From positions 2,534,654-2,598,653 of the forward strand of contig NC_048557.2 of NCBI RefSeq assembly GCF_902806685.2: a stretch of DNA of 64,000 bases. The letters are read 5' to 3'. Below, piece after piece: positions 23,580 to 34,980 of the stretch (the stretch's first letter is position 1; the number at the start of each line of letters is the position of its first letter). The stretch is from Maniola hyperantus (Eukaryota > Arthropoda > Insecta > Lepidoptera > Nymphalidae). Position numbers and translations under genes: made by a program. The notes below the pieces were generated by a model. The model did no database searches. It was given only the letters and a program-made list of their open reading frames with translations, and was not told the DNA's origin.

Positions 23580-24828
23580 GCAGCGCCATCTAGTGGTCAT
23601 AGACAAAACGCGATATATATGTATATACCTACGTACTATATTGAATACTCTTAAAATGTCTACTATAGATCTAATGAAAACAGTGAAAATGGTGGGAAAT
23701 AAAAAAAAATAGGTTGTGACATCGGATTAACTAGGAAAACGTATTTGATACTTTATCCCTAGTTAATCTGGGAATACACAACTTATTTTTTGATTTCCCA
23801 CCATTTTCACTGTTTCCATTAGACTGACTTTATCATTATTATTAATAAAATGGAGGGATCAAGGAAATTACAAAAACAATAGATACTTTTTATGATTTAT
23901 TTAACAATAACACTTATGGCTAGCCTTATTTTTGGCATTACGCCGTGGCCTCAGGGTCTCCAGCTCCACAGCAAATGAGACAAAATATAATAATATGTAA
24001 TTCTCGGAGAGGACACTGCCAATGTTGTGTTCCATATTAAGGGTCCTTCGCTGTTTTCAGGGAATTAGCGTCAATCCATCGAGACTCATGCGATCATCCC
24101 GAAAGTGCACGAATAATTTTATGTGGCAAGAAACCTGATTGTATCATTAAGAGACTTGTTTGCTATCTTGTTTTCTGCGCACTTGTTTCTTCAACTTTGT
24201 AATTATTTCCTTCAGCATCAAAATACATTATCATCCACGCACTGCGAAAAAAAATCGCATGCGATTAATATTCGTTACTGCGGTGCGATGCGAATTTGAT
24301 AATAATCAAAGAACTTCCTGTTATATGTACGAAGATCATTATAATAATATCGTTCGTAAAAAAGCCTTTTTTAGAGGCTTTAATGCTGTTAATTGATGGA
24401 CCCAGTAACATTTTGTATTTTTCTTCTTCAAATTCCTTTTATGTAATATTAAGTAGTAAATAATTATGCATATTTTATTTTTTAAATCCATATTTAAATG
24501 TTCACTCTATTTGATATAATTTATTAAATGTTCTTCACGTCTTGTTTCATGGGTGTACAGTAGGTATTCACTGATTTCGGCTCCCTGTCTTTCGTGGTAT
24601 GCAAATAAATCGTGGTGCGCGTAGGAATAATAATATTGCGATTAAATTTTGCATTGAACATGTGGACAAAAATCGCATCGCAGTGCGCGCTTAGCCTTAT
24701 TCCTACCGGACAATGGCGGCAGTGGCGATTGTGACAATGTGGCCACTAAATAAATTAATTGAATTTTTAAATGTAGCAACACTTGCAAATAAAAATGTCT
24801 ATGACCACTAGTTGGCGCTAGTTATTAT
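23580..24828. mobile_element. Non-autonomous element with terminal inverted repeats, nested in the LTR element
   Basis: AGCGCCATCTAGTGGTCAT at about 23582 is matched in reverse at about 24800-24822 (ATGACCACTAGTTGGCGCT). Inside lie a long hairpin (23672-23822) and, near 24240 and 24670, oppositely oriented copies of an 'aaaatcgcat' motif joined to cgcactgcg/cgcagtgcg. There is no coding capacity. Superfamily unknown; a target duplication was not identified. Confidence 0.55.
23672..23822. repeat. Foldback hairpin
   Basis: Arms starting 'gaaaacagtgaaaatggtgg' and ending 'ccaccattttcactgtttcc' pair with only a few mismatches, and a second inner pair (ggattaactagg / ccctagttaatctgg) extends the stem towards a short loop. 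Confidence 0.75.
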
Positions 24829-24975
24829 AGTCCGAAGAGATTTCTTCGAAGACGACATAGCATGGACTTGAAAGCTTGGAAAATGGACATGGACTACTAG
24901 GTACCGTTTAACTTGGACTAACGAGACTAGTACTACACTATCATTCATTTTTACAATATATCTGACTCGACCATA

Positions 24976-25760
24976 TTGATAACGAGGTTTCAGTTACAGA
25001 TCCAATTACCCGACTTTAAAAGATCCTTGGAAAATGACACCTTCGCTTATATGAATAAAAATCGATTATCTTTACGGCAAGCTAGACAATGTATCGATCC
25101 AGCTGGAAACCTTAGAGCCAATCGTTCAGAGCGAGGTCTCATAGACGGATTAGGGTCGTTAATAAAAAGCATCTCGGGTAACACAGATTATACAGACGCA
25201 ATTAAGTATAACAATGCTATTAAACTCTCTAGATTTTATTAGAGCTTTTAACACGCATCATTCTACTTTAAGTTATAGAACTAGAGCTTAGGCAATATTA
25301 TAGTTTTAAGTTCCTAGTATCCGTAGGGTCCTTTGACTTATATAGATTAGCAGTATTCCCAAATAAGAACAGGCAGGCTCTCTTTCCGCCCTCTCCCTAC
25401 ATCCTATCCAACAGGCATATATGTTCTTGTACATAGAGGCTGAATGCCCGAAGTACAATTATCGATGGTACCTCTGCGAAAAGAAGAGTCATAAGCTTCG
25501 AACATCATCGGACTGCATCCAGAAATTACTTCAAAACCAAACTACAGACCTTAACTGCGGTATAACCACTACAACCCTCTTTCAAGAAGCCATAGAAGAA
25601 CTAGATGGACGACACTATATCCTATCTTTTCCACGCCCAACGCAAGTTCACACCTTATGCAACAAAGAAGACTTCATCATGCCAAGAGGAATCTTCTTCA
25701 AATTATCACACGACGATACCATCCTACGTCACACTATCAAGTACACTCGCACTCACTAGT
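24976..25760 (+). pseudogene. env: Env glycoprotein remnant of the errantivirus-like element
   Basis: The first frame (24976-25242) includes an Arg-containing stretch followed by RGLIDGLGSLIKSISGN. This is the cleavage site/fusion-peptide-like region characteristic of errantivirus Env. The frame then breaks (stop at about 25240) and resumes at 25421-25759 with a Cys-rich ectodomain piece (YRWYLCEKK, DLNCGITTTTLF, HTLCNKEDFIMP). The N-terminal half is missing and no transmembrane anchor is open. It is clearly non-functional. Confidence 0.7.
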
Positions 25761-25931
25761 GGTATCATAATTTCCCGCCGATGTAAAAGCACATCTGGAG
25801 TCAAGACTGAAGTGAAACCCAATCTGGAAAAGGATCACCAAGAAGATGGAGACCCCGGCAGACTTCAGGAGCAGCTTCCAGCAACATTTTGTCACAGTTT
25901 TCCCAAATAGTTGCTGATCTCAGGGTGGAGG

Positions 25932-26226
25932 AGTTATATCGCATAGCTCTAGGTGAAGCGCTGACTCTATATCGCATAGCCCTAAGTGGAGCGCTGACTC
26001 TACGATATTGCTAGAGACACGAGTGCAGCGTCGCTAATTGCAACTTGCGACCCAAATTGGGAGTTTTCTTTAATTATTGTAAACGTCCAAAAAGGCATTC
26101 TGATTCTTTTGTTACATCGCGTAGCATTAAATCCAAATTTAGTATTGTAAATTAGTTTTAATTTATTTTAATAAAGTAATTAGTAAGATAGTTTTTTTTG
26201 GGCCTCCGGCTGTGTCTTCCTTCACT
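25932..26226 (+). repeat. 3' LTR
   Basis: 295 bp, partner of 19208-19507, followed by the GAGT duplication. The polyadenylation signal is retained. Confidence 0.85.
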
Positions 26227-26230
26227 GAGT

Positions 26231-26334
26231 GACTCCGAAGACGAAGATGACATCATATTGAACGACGAAACAGACGATGAAGGAGACTTGGGTGGAAATC
26301 GAGGAGACAATTATAACAGAAGATCTACTGAGTA
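26231..26334 (+). pseudogene. Last codons of the pogo transposase, after the LTR insertion
   Basis: Directly after the target duplication an acidic tail is open (DSEDEDDIILNDETDDEGDL) and ends at a stop near 26334. It fits the basic tail that stops at 19207. This shows that the LTR element interrupted a reading frame. Confidence 0.6.
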
Positions 26335-26339
26335 GCCAC

Positions 26340-27189
26340 TTGTACGATTACCAAATGAAGGTGAATATGTATTGGTACAATTTTGTTCCAAAAACCAGAG
26401 ATATTTTTGTAGGCAAGGTTCTTGAAGAGACGAAATCTCAGTTCTTTGGATTATATGTGTCTTTTTAAGGGTACAAAAAGGGTAAATTTGTAATGCCTAA
26501 TGTTCCGGATTTATCATACGTGAAGAAGATGATTATAAGGTTCATTTTGCCCAAAACCTAACGTAAGTGGAAGTACTGCAAGACAACAGTCCCTTACTAT
26601 GCAGTTTCCTGTAGAATCTAAGTCTCATTATATACGTAAGTCTGTTTCCTCTTTTTTTGTTAGTGTTTATTAAGATAGGTTATTACTATGACTACGTCTA
26701 TTACTTACTATTAAAGGACTGCCATTGGTTACAATGTTGCCATTAAATTAAGAATTGTTCTTGTTTACTAATTTGATTACAGAATGCAATGATAAGTAAA
26801 ATATAATATTACTTAGTTCTAGAATAATATAGAATAGATAGAGATACGGGATGTTTATTAATCGAACTTAGTAGATTGAGCTGAATGACAATAGACGTTC
26901 AGTTGTATATATCGCTTATTATTATTGATTCCCCCCACAGATTTTCTTTGATCCACTGTATACTTGAGAGTGATCCACTGTAAACCAATAGGAGTACACA
27001 GTGGATCAAAACCCAACCAAAAAAAAAAATATCCTAGTTAAGATACATAGAAGGGTCCGATTGACTTCGACAATATTAGAAACTTAAATAAACTCATGAC
27101 ATCCTAGCAAGAATTTCGTACCATCTGACGGTTGGTTTTTGTACTATAGTGAGTAAAAAAAAAGTGATCCACTGTTGACCATGTTACCC
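26340..27189. other. pogo 3' non-coding end with GATCCACTG repeats
   Basis: No gene is visible. GATCCACTG/CAGTGGATC motifs occur about four times between 26940 and 27180, mirroring those at the left end, and lead into the right terminal inverted repeat. Confidence 0.6.
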
Positions 27190-27191
27190 TA

Positions 27192-28123
27192 CTCTTTTCC
27201 GGCCGGTGGCAAATGTTTTTACGCCATGTAATCATTCAACGAAAACATTATTTTGGTGAAAAATTTCGTCCAGACCATGTGAAAAAGTTCGTGAGAACTT
27301 TACGAAAAGGCAGATAAAATTAGACAGGATAGTATTATTGCAGCCCTTATCCACACAGCTCCTGTCAAGAGACGAAGACCAAGACCTTCTTCCGAAAATA
27401 AGAAAAGGAAGCCTGGCTCAGAACACAAGTACAATGTTTTGTATTACTTAACCTTAAGTGATGAAAAGTTACGAGTGTGCAAAAAGTTTTTTTATCAGTG
27501 ACGAAAATAGGGCGCACCAGGCTAAGTAATATTATCAAGAATGTTAATAACGGATTACCACAAGAGGAGAAGAGAGGCGGTGATAGAAAAAGTCATCTAA
27601 GTGTGCTGAAGAAAGAAAGTGTACGGAATTTTATCAGTAAATTACGTGTACTGAAGCCATTACTCACGCAACAAGTCAAAGAGAATTTATGTTGCAGGCT
27701 GAATTAAGCATCAAAAAACTACATAAAATATATAATGATCAATCAGAAGAAGATCTTAAAGTGAAATTTTCAATGTTTCGTAGAATCTTCATCAATGAAT
27801 TTAATGTGGGCTTCAAGTCTCCTGCGTCAGATATGTGCAGCTATTGCGTATTATTAAATAACAAAATAAAAATATGTATTAAAACAAACAATCAATTAGA
27901 TAAAACTAAATTCATTATAGAAAAGCAAATTCATAAAAAAAGGGCTAATGCTTTTTATAAACATCTTAAATATGATGATCCAGAGGCAGAGTCTTTCTGT
28001 TTTGATCTCCAACAAATACAACCCTTACCCAAGACACCCATCCAGGAAGCTTATTATTCTCGTCAAATAGGATTGTATGCATTATGTATTATGAAACATG
28101 AATCCATTATTTTCTACGTCTAA
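27192..28123 (+). pseudogene. 3' part of the split transposase-like gene
   Basis: The frame continues after the pogo element but is broken by several frameshifts and stops. Recognisable blocks are a basic 'VKRRRPRPSSENKKRK' region, KVFLSVTKIGRTRLSNI, EEKRGGDRKSH, then at 27689-28123 the blocks 'FNVGFKSPASDMCSYC', FCFDLQQIQPLPKTP and YYSRQIGLYALCIM. These blocks recur in a large arthropod family of transposase-like proteins that I know only as uncharacterised. The C-terminal part carrying the expected catalytic residues is missing. Confidence 0.5.
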
Positions 28124-28570
28124 TATGTTTTTTCTTATTCAACTTTTTTTGTATAATATCTAAACCCAAAATCTGCAATAAATCTTCCTCGAAATTTTCA
28201 TCCAGCTCGTTTTGTAATAGTAAATCCATGGCTACGTCACTACTCTTTCGCCTTTCACATGATACTGGCAAAGCTAATGTAGATTATAGCGTCGGGTGGC
28301 GTGTTGTTATATGTGCACGGCATACGTCAGGTGTCGACACGCCATGTCGGATTGCGTGGCGATACTATGTTTCAAGCTTTAGACTTTAAGAATAGGGTCT
28401 ATTCAATAGACTATAGCAAAAAAATTGTGCTAGTCCTAAGCCTAGAAAAGCATGAAGGGAAATCGTCAATATCATTCTAATGCACGCATGCATAAATTAC
28501 ACGACTTGAAACTTTAGCCATACCTACAGACGGATTCGATACGGTAGCTAACTTAGTTACTACTTACTAC
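28124..28570. other. Non-genic stretch
   Basis: No ORF. A short GC-rich stretch (about 28285-28365) contains repeated gtcgg/cgtgt motifs like those of a transposon end, but no matching partner was found. Confidence 0.4.
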
Positions 28571-28739
28571 AAACAAAAACGGTGCGTGGTGCGCAGTAAT
28601 TGCCACAACTGCCGCCCGAATAGTGGAAACTCGAGCTCCGGAACAGATCTCAGTTTCTGCACAATGGCGAATCTGGCCATTTCCAGTGTCACAAGGGCAA
28701 GGCCCACCGTGAAAATCTCCGTGGGACGCAAAACAGAAA

Positions 28740-29925
28740 TAGGAGTACAAGAAGAGGACCACGAGAAAACGGCATTCATTACGCCGTTCGGCATCTAGAA
28801 ATTTACAAGAATGCCTTTGGTCTCAAAAACGCACCCGCGACCTTTCAACGCCTCATAAACAGGGTCACGGTGAGCCTCGAGGGTGTGAAATTCCTAGCAT
28901 ATTTTGATGATTTGACACAAGCTTCAAAGAACATCTGAGAAACCTAGAACGGGTTCTCGAGAATCTGGAGGAATTCGGTCTCACAGTCAACCGGGAGAAA
29001 TGCAACCTCGGTTGTTCAACCATAAAGTACCTCCGGCATCTTATAACGCCAAAAGGGCTAAAGATGGACCCTGAACAACCAATCCTCAACCTCGCTCCAC
29101 CGAAGAACTGAAACACTTAGTTTTATTTCTACGAACGTGTTCCTGGTACCGACGATTCATGAAGAATTTTTCCAAAATAGCAGAATCCCTAACACGTCTT
29201 ACCAAGAAAGCAGCAAATTGGATATGGGGAAGCGAACAAGAAGAAGCTTTTCAGGAACTGAAGCATAGACTCACGGAAGCCCTAGTGCTACGACAGGGTG
29301 ATAGCTCCCAGCCATTTGCATTAAAAGACGGATGCCAGTACTAATGCAGGGGGAGGGACCAGACGAACACCCTGTAGAATATGCAGGCCGGCTTCTGACA
29401 GCAGCCGAGAGAAACTATTCGACCACGGAACGAGAAGCATTGGCAGTAGTATAGGCAGTCAATAGATTCCAAGGATACGTAGCACCGTTCGACAGATCAC
29501 ACAGGCCCTTGCGCTGGGTGATGCCAATTAAGACTCCCAACGGGTAGAATCGCATGATGGGCCACTCCAAACTACAGACATATGATTTGAAAATTCAGTA
29601 TGCGCCAGGAAAGACGAACGTAGTGGCACAGACACACTTTCACGTCTAACATGCTTTGAGAAGAATCAATTAGAGTATGGCATATGCAGCATCAGTATAG
29701 ATATGCCCACACGAAACCCTGCTGAGGTGCGGGTAGATCAACTAAACGATGAGAATCTACGAAAGATCATATGATCAGAAAACTTTGTACCTGAGATAAC
29801 GCCGAAACTGCTACTCGCGGAAACATTGAAGAATGCACGAGAAATGCATGAAATACAAGAGTAAAAGAGAAAAAGCTGTGCCGATCAAAACCGGCGCGAA
29901 GCAACAGCCTACAGCCCTGGCTGTA
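28740..29925 (+). pseudogene. Gypsy-type pol relic (reverse transcriptase to integrase N-terminus)
   Basis: Frame-shifted but readable blocks include EKTAFITPFGI, 'MPFGLKNAPATFQRLIN', LAYFDDL (active site), 'VNREKCNLGCSTIKYL', then at 29159-29344 'SKIAESLTRLTKKAANW'. RNase H pieces follow ('EYAGRLLTAAERNYSTTE', 'DLKIQYAPGKTNVVAQ'). Several stops and frameshifts are present and no LTR was found. The relic ends where the Harbinger element begins at about 29930. Confidence 0.75.
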
Positions 29926-30244
29926 AAGGCTCGCTTACACCTAATCCGTTATCGGCCGATCTTTACTCGGGCGTCGTCGGCCAAACTCGGCCGATCAAAT
30001 CAAACGTATGTAAAAGAATGCGTGCGCGTACACTACTGCAACCGTCATCGCCCGTTAACTCCCGATGACGGCCGATCAACCGCCGAGTCCGAACTTGTTG
30101 GGATTTCTCGCCAGTCTGCCGGCGACTATAGAGCAAACTGCATGAGTTTGATTTAATTATTCCGTCTTTGTTCTGTTGTTTCGTGAGTAAATTGTATTCT
30201 GTGATTGTTTTCGTCAATTTTGTTTATTACCTAAACGTGTTACT

Positions 30245-31341
30245 ATGGATATTGAAAAATTAATTAGTTGTGTTATAATAGACCAACTCTGTGGGATAAA
30301 CATTCAAAAATTACAATAATCGAGATGTTCGAAACGGCTATGGGCTGAAGTTGCGTCGGAAATGGATATGGCGGTTGCAGACATTAAAAAAAAATGGAGC
30401 AACTTAAGAGACCAATTTCGAAAAGAATATAACAAATACAATGAACCAGGTAGATCCGGTGCTGCGGCGGATCACAAATTACCTTCGTGGACATATTACG
30501 AATCGCTTTTATTTTTGATGAAACAAATCACACCGAAACCTTTAAGCGGGAATGTGCTTGAACCTTCCAGTCAAGAAATTGAAGATGATACGGAATCAAC
30601 GCAGTTTTCATCTGAATCACTGCCACAAACAGTAACCGACAGCCTGGACCCTCACCTTTGTCGCAGCCTGGACCCTCTACTTTGTCGCAGCCTGGACCCT
30701 CAACTTTGTCGCAGCTAGGAGCCTCAAATTTGAGCCAATCAGTAATCTCCACGCCACAACAACATACTACACCACACACCAAACCTATTCGTGTACCTAT
30801 AACGCAAGCTCATCGTTTTACATCCAATCAACCTGGAGGAAGACTTATGAAAAAGCGAAGTATTGATGTGGACCAGGAGTATTTAGAGATCGAAAAAAGA
30901 AAACTTCAATTATATGAGTCCAGGTCAGCAGATAAATCTGCAGACGATCCTGATCGTAACTTTTTGTTGAGTTTGCTTCCGTACTTAAAAGAAGTGTCAC
31001 GAAATAGAAAAATCTTTGTTCAACGAAAATTGTTAGACGTGTTCATGGAAGAAGAAAATACCCAAACTCACTATTCTCCTGCGAGCCGCTACTCCGAAGA
31101 ATTAAGTCGCCCCGATTCTGGAGACTTGTCATCAAATATGTCATTTCCTCAATACATAGTCAATATTGAAGAGCCTTTGCCACTTACCATTAATCAAATG
31201 ACGCCTTCACAAACATCCACATCCGCGGGAGGACATTTGCCACTGACCACGAATCAAAGGACTCCTTCACAAACATCAACACCTGTCCAGAGCCAACTGT
31301 ACACGTTCACGCATGGAGATTTGGGCTCGAACTTACAATAA
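30245..31341 (+). pseudogene. MADF-BESS accessory gene, frameshifted
   Basis: The start region (MDIEKLISCVI, then RLWAEVASEM, then 'VADIKKKWSNLRDQFRKEY') is a MADF domain with a stop and frame change near 30320. A second frameshift near 30655 moves into the frame 30658-31341. A short tandem repeat there reads SQPGPSTLSQPGPSTL, and the BESS motif follows ('FLLSLLPYLKEVSRNRK'). Two near-identical SQTST repeats follow near the C-terminus. The function would be DNA binding for the Harbinger nuclease. Confidence 0.75.
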
Positions 31342-31681
31342 TTTAATTTTTCAATTTAGTATGTTTAAATAATGTTTGCGTAATAAAATTAAAACCAGTT
31401 CACTAAACAATGATTTTTATTTCAATTTTTTTAAGAGACTTCTTCCGAAAACTTAGCACTATTATTCTACCTACTACCTAAACACAATCTAATACTAATA
31501 ACCATTTGCTATAAAGGGTAGGTAAGTATCGCCTTACCAGGTACCGGATGCAACGGTAGGTATCTACCTGTAGGTAACTTGACCTCCATTATTTTATTTT
31601 ATTTGAATTAGGTACGAAATTTAAAAAAAATACAGGAAATAGTAGGATTGGAATGTGAATTAAATTGAAGTAATTATGTTT

Positions 31682-33145
31682 TTAAATAATATTATCTGAA
31701 ACATTATAATTATTGAATCCTATTTTCATTACAAAAGAAGTGTTAAAAGCTTCACGAATATTATAAGCTTCAGTCGTACTTCTGTTTTGCCCTCTTGAAG
31801 CAAAGTTACTTCTTTGACCAAAATTTCTTCTTTGATCTGTGGAATAATAATTGTGCCTTGGTGGTCCTTCTTTGTCTATTACAATGTTGTGTAGTAAACA
31901 AATACACTTTACAATAGTTTCAGCATTTTCTGTAGTTGCTTCTATACATTGGTCAAAATTCTCCATTTTTGTGTTATTATACCAAAAGCGCATTCAATTA
32001 CTACTCGTGCATTTGATAAGCGTTCGTTGAAAATTGTTTCCTGTTCTCCCAGGTTACGTCTTGGATACGGCCTCATAATATACCTTTTTAGAGGATAAGC
32101 TTCATCTGCTAGTAATACCAAGGGCAATAAAGTATTTGTATTGGCAAACATTTAGAAATATTTAAATACCCATTTCAAACTGTCGATACAACGCCGAAGA
32201 GGCAAACGTACCACCATCGCTTTGTTGTCCATATGCTCCTACTTCAATAAATAAAAATTTGTAATCAGGGCTTGCAACCGCTTGTAAACAATGGAAAAAA
32301 ATTTCTTGTAATTATAGTACATACTACCAGAATTAGAAGGGCATTTCATTCGAATAGTTTACCATCCAAGGAACCATACAATTAGGAAATCCCCACTTTG
32401 ACCAATATAATTCAGCGTTTTGGTGAATCATTTCGTCGGTTGGCATGGGCATATGAGGTGATACTAGACTATCAAATATAGCCTTGCAAGTCTCTCTGAC
32501 AATTATTCCAACGGCACTATTTGAAACTCTAAACGAAAATGCTAAAGATCGAAAAGAATGTCCAGTTGCAAGATACCTGAAACAAAAGGTAACATATTAA
32601 TGAACGTGTTATAAGAATTAATTACTTTGTTCATAGTTCATAGTTCTTTATTGCATTTCACATGTAACAGGTAGGTACATATACACATGAGACCCTGTGA
32701 GGGTATGGCAAACAAAAAATATTACATTTAAAGATACATACACAGGAAATAAAATAAAATATGTCAGTTAAAAGCTGGTTAAAAAAGGTTAAAAGCTACT
32801 TAATAACCATACAATAACCTATAAAATGACATCAATCTATACTCACCGCAATGTTATTGCGAGTCTTTCCGCCGGTGATATACATTCCCTATAGTTTGTA
32901 TTCTGCTTTATTATTAGTGGTTCGACTGCGTTCAAAATATATTGAAATGTGCTAAAACACATTCTAAAATATTCGAAGAACTTTATGGGTTGTAACTTTA
33001 ATTCTTCAAAAAGGTGGTGGTATTCACCCAGTTGTTTTCTGTACATAAATATTTCATTAACCCACACACGTCGACGTCGCCGTCGTCGACGAATTAAATT
33101 GCGGTACGAATTTTCTAAAAGATACATTTCTTCGAAATCCTCCAT
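31682..33145 (-). pseudogene. HARBI1-type nuclease, frameshifted
   Basis: Exon 1 (33145-32847) has an odd run of about eight Arg residues, then the helical N-terminal domain. A splice to 32576 restores 'YLATGHSFRSLAFSFRVS', the usual helix-turn-helix region. The first Asp block is frameshifted. The second Asp (LADEAYPLKRYIM) is at 31942-32151, the Glu (ARVVIECAFGIITQKW) in the same frame, and the C-terminus lies in yet another frame (31682-31993). At least three frameshifts and stops make it dead. Confidence 0.75.
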
Positions 33146-33310
33146 TTTAAAAATGCGTCTGCACTCTGTTAAGCCGCACAGTCAACTACAGAACAGAAGA
33201 CCGGCAACGTCCAATGTCGGCACGTGTGTAAGCACATGCACGTCCGAATTACTCGTCCGAGTAGTTCCGTCCGCCATCGGCCGACAAAGTCGGTTTTGGT
33301 GTACGCCTAC

Positions 33311-34479
33311 CGTAAGGCTGTATGACCGTCGGCTGCTCATTTCAACTGCAAAATACAACTATTTGAAACGATTATGTGAAAAAGAACCCATACCAAAACC
33401 ATATCAACATGAATATTTGAATGTACCTCATGAATCTTCACAAGACTGCCTTATAGATACAGATGAAGACGAGGAAGATGACCAAGATGAAAATTAAAAT
33501 AAATACACACGCTGGCACAATTAGCGGAACACAAAAATAGAAAAACTTAAGTAATGTATTTTTTTCGTAACACTGACCAGTTACATTACTTTTTTAATTT
33601 GAAAACGGAACTAATGTTCCGTTTTCAAATTAAAAAAGTCAACTAATGTCGACAGTCATTTTTTCATTCGTTTGGGTTAATTTTTCATTCATATGTCTAT
33701 CAACTGCTTGGAAGTTGATTTTCTGTTTTCGTAAAGTTCGTAAATATCATTTGAAAAACATTGTACTGCAGTTTTATGAGGCTTTTGTGTTTTCTCGCAT
33801 ATTGATCAGTTACGAGCATCTAAGTATGCCTGATTTAACGCTATCAGAAATCATTAGAGCAGATGAAATGAGAAGAAATGGTCAATCCTGATCGATTGCT
33901 ACAAGACCTCGTCGATTATTATCACCGTACAGATTGACAATTTCTCTAGGTCTACTTGATGGGAAATTCAAAAAAAAGGTTGAGTGTGAACATACGACAC
34001 AGCTCGTTTCTTGACAATTTTTGCCATTCAGAGAATTGCTAATTTGATGGCGCTTTCGTTGGTTAGAGTTTCGCGACACGTTTGAAACCTTAATTCAAAA
34101 CAATTCGCGCCTCACTGATATTTTCATTACCTTATTTCATATTTAGAAGGCGAAATTATTTCAAATCTGGAAGTTTCATCCGTGAATTAACTTGAAGCGT
34201 GGAATTTGCTATGCAATCGATACAACAATAAAAAAAAGAGTTTTGATAAATTATTAATCATATTTTAAATACATTGTTTAATTTAAAGCAGCTTCTACGC
34301 GAATCAGGGAGGTCCTTAAGATATTTAGTCGATCACGAGACAAAAATTTGCGCGCATTGGTCAGTTTAGGACAACCAACGGACAAATGGGACATGGTGAT
34401 CATTTTATGAGTGTGGTGCTATCCACAATTTAAATTATGGTCGCATCGAAAAAAAAAATTAAAAGCCGTAGAAAAGATT
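33311..34479. other. Mostly non-genic stretch with a perfect hairpin
   Basis: A short acidic tail (DCLIDTDEDEEDDQDEN) is open to 33497 but has no recognisable domain. A 24-bp perfect hairpin sits at 33588-33639. The frame 33646-33891 is unlikely to be coding. The rest is AT-rich. Confidence 0.4.
33588..33639. repeat. Perfect 24-bp hairpin
   Basis: The arm ACTTTTTTAATTTGAAAACG plus GAAC is repeated as its exact reverse complement after a 4-base TAAT loop. It could be the tip-to-tip remnant of a foldback or MITE element or a transcriptional structure. Nothing in the surroundings decides between these. Confidence 0.85.
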
Positions 34480-34980
34480 TTGAAAAATGACTATAAAGCT
34501 GACTGCTATTTTTTACATGAAGATAAAGTCTACAAATGTCTTTTTTTGCCACTCCAGGAATGAAAGCAGCTATGGAATCATATCCAGAATACCTCGGAGT
34601 CGATGCAACATTTAAATTATTAAATATTCGAGCACCAGTGTATTTGTTAATAGTGGAAGATTCGAATGGCTGTACCTACTGAAATTGTTGGAGTATCCAT
34701 TTTAAATACAGAAAATAAATATTCCATCGAATGGATGATGGATTGTTTTAAAAAAAGCCATCCATCATGGCAAAAAATAAAATGTGTCATGACAGACAAA
34801 GACTTGACAGAAAGAGACGCTATTCGATCTACATAGTTTATTGCCAGTAAAGGTTAACTTAATTATGTGTGCGTTTCATACGTTACGGTCGTTTAACAGA
34901 GAGATCACAACCGAGAAAAGAAATATTACACCGCTCGAAAGGGACGAAGCAAAAGCATCGTGTAAATTTTAGACGATGAC
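34480..34980 (+). pseudogene. ZSWIM/MULE-like transposase fragment
   Basis: With frame changes the region reads 'YPEYLGVDATFKLLNI' (first Asp region), 'GVSILNTENKYSIEWMM', 'IKCVMTDKDLTERDAI' (second Asp region) and MCAFHTLRSFNREIT. This order fits the MULE-type DDE domain found in ZSWIM1/3-like transposase relatives. Several stops and frameshifts are visible, and neither the N-terminus nor the SWIM finger is present. Confidence 0.6.

Larger units (their letters stand above)
19208..26226 (+). mobile_element. Errantivirus-like LTR retroelement (defective)
   Basis: LTRs at 19208-19507 and 25932-26226 begin AGTTATATCGC and end TTCCTTCACT. The AGTT start and the 4-bp duplication (GAGT at 19204-19207 and 26227-26230) are typical of insect Gypsy/errantivirus elements. 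It carries gag, a frameshifted pol lacking integrase, and env remnants. A 1.25-kb foldback element replaces or interrupts the part between pol and env. It landed in the pogo transposase C-terminus. The copy cannot move on its own. Confidence 0.85.
14134..27189 (+). mobile_element. pogo/Tigger-like DNA transposon (host of several nested insertions)
   Basis: The left end GGGTCACATGGTTAACAG and the right end (reverse complement GGGTAACATGGTCAACAG) form terminal inverted repeats flanked by TA on both sides (14132-14133 and 27190-27191), as expected for the Tc1/mariner-pogo superfamily. Subterminal CAGTGGATC repeats recur at both ends (about 14150, 14508, 14540; 26950, 26972, 26995, 27165). After subtracting the nested Harbinger and LTR elements the original transposon is about 3.3 kb. 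Its transposase lies at 17313-26334. Confidence 0.8.
29934..33310. mobile_element. Second PIF/Harbinger element, broken
   Basis: The ends resemble inverted repeats: a TACACC-containing tip followed by a TCGGCCGAT-rich subterminal region on the left (about 29940-30110) and on the right (about 33215-33305). TAA may flank both ends as a 3-bp duplication. As in the intact copy it carries a plus-strand MADF-BESS gene and a minus-strand nuclease, but both are frameshifted. The sequences of the two copies are only distantly related. Confidence 0.7.
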
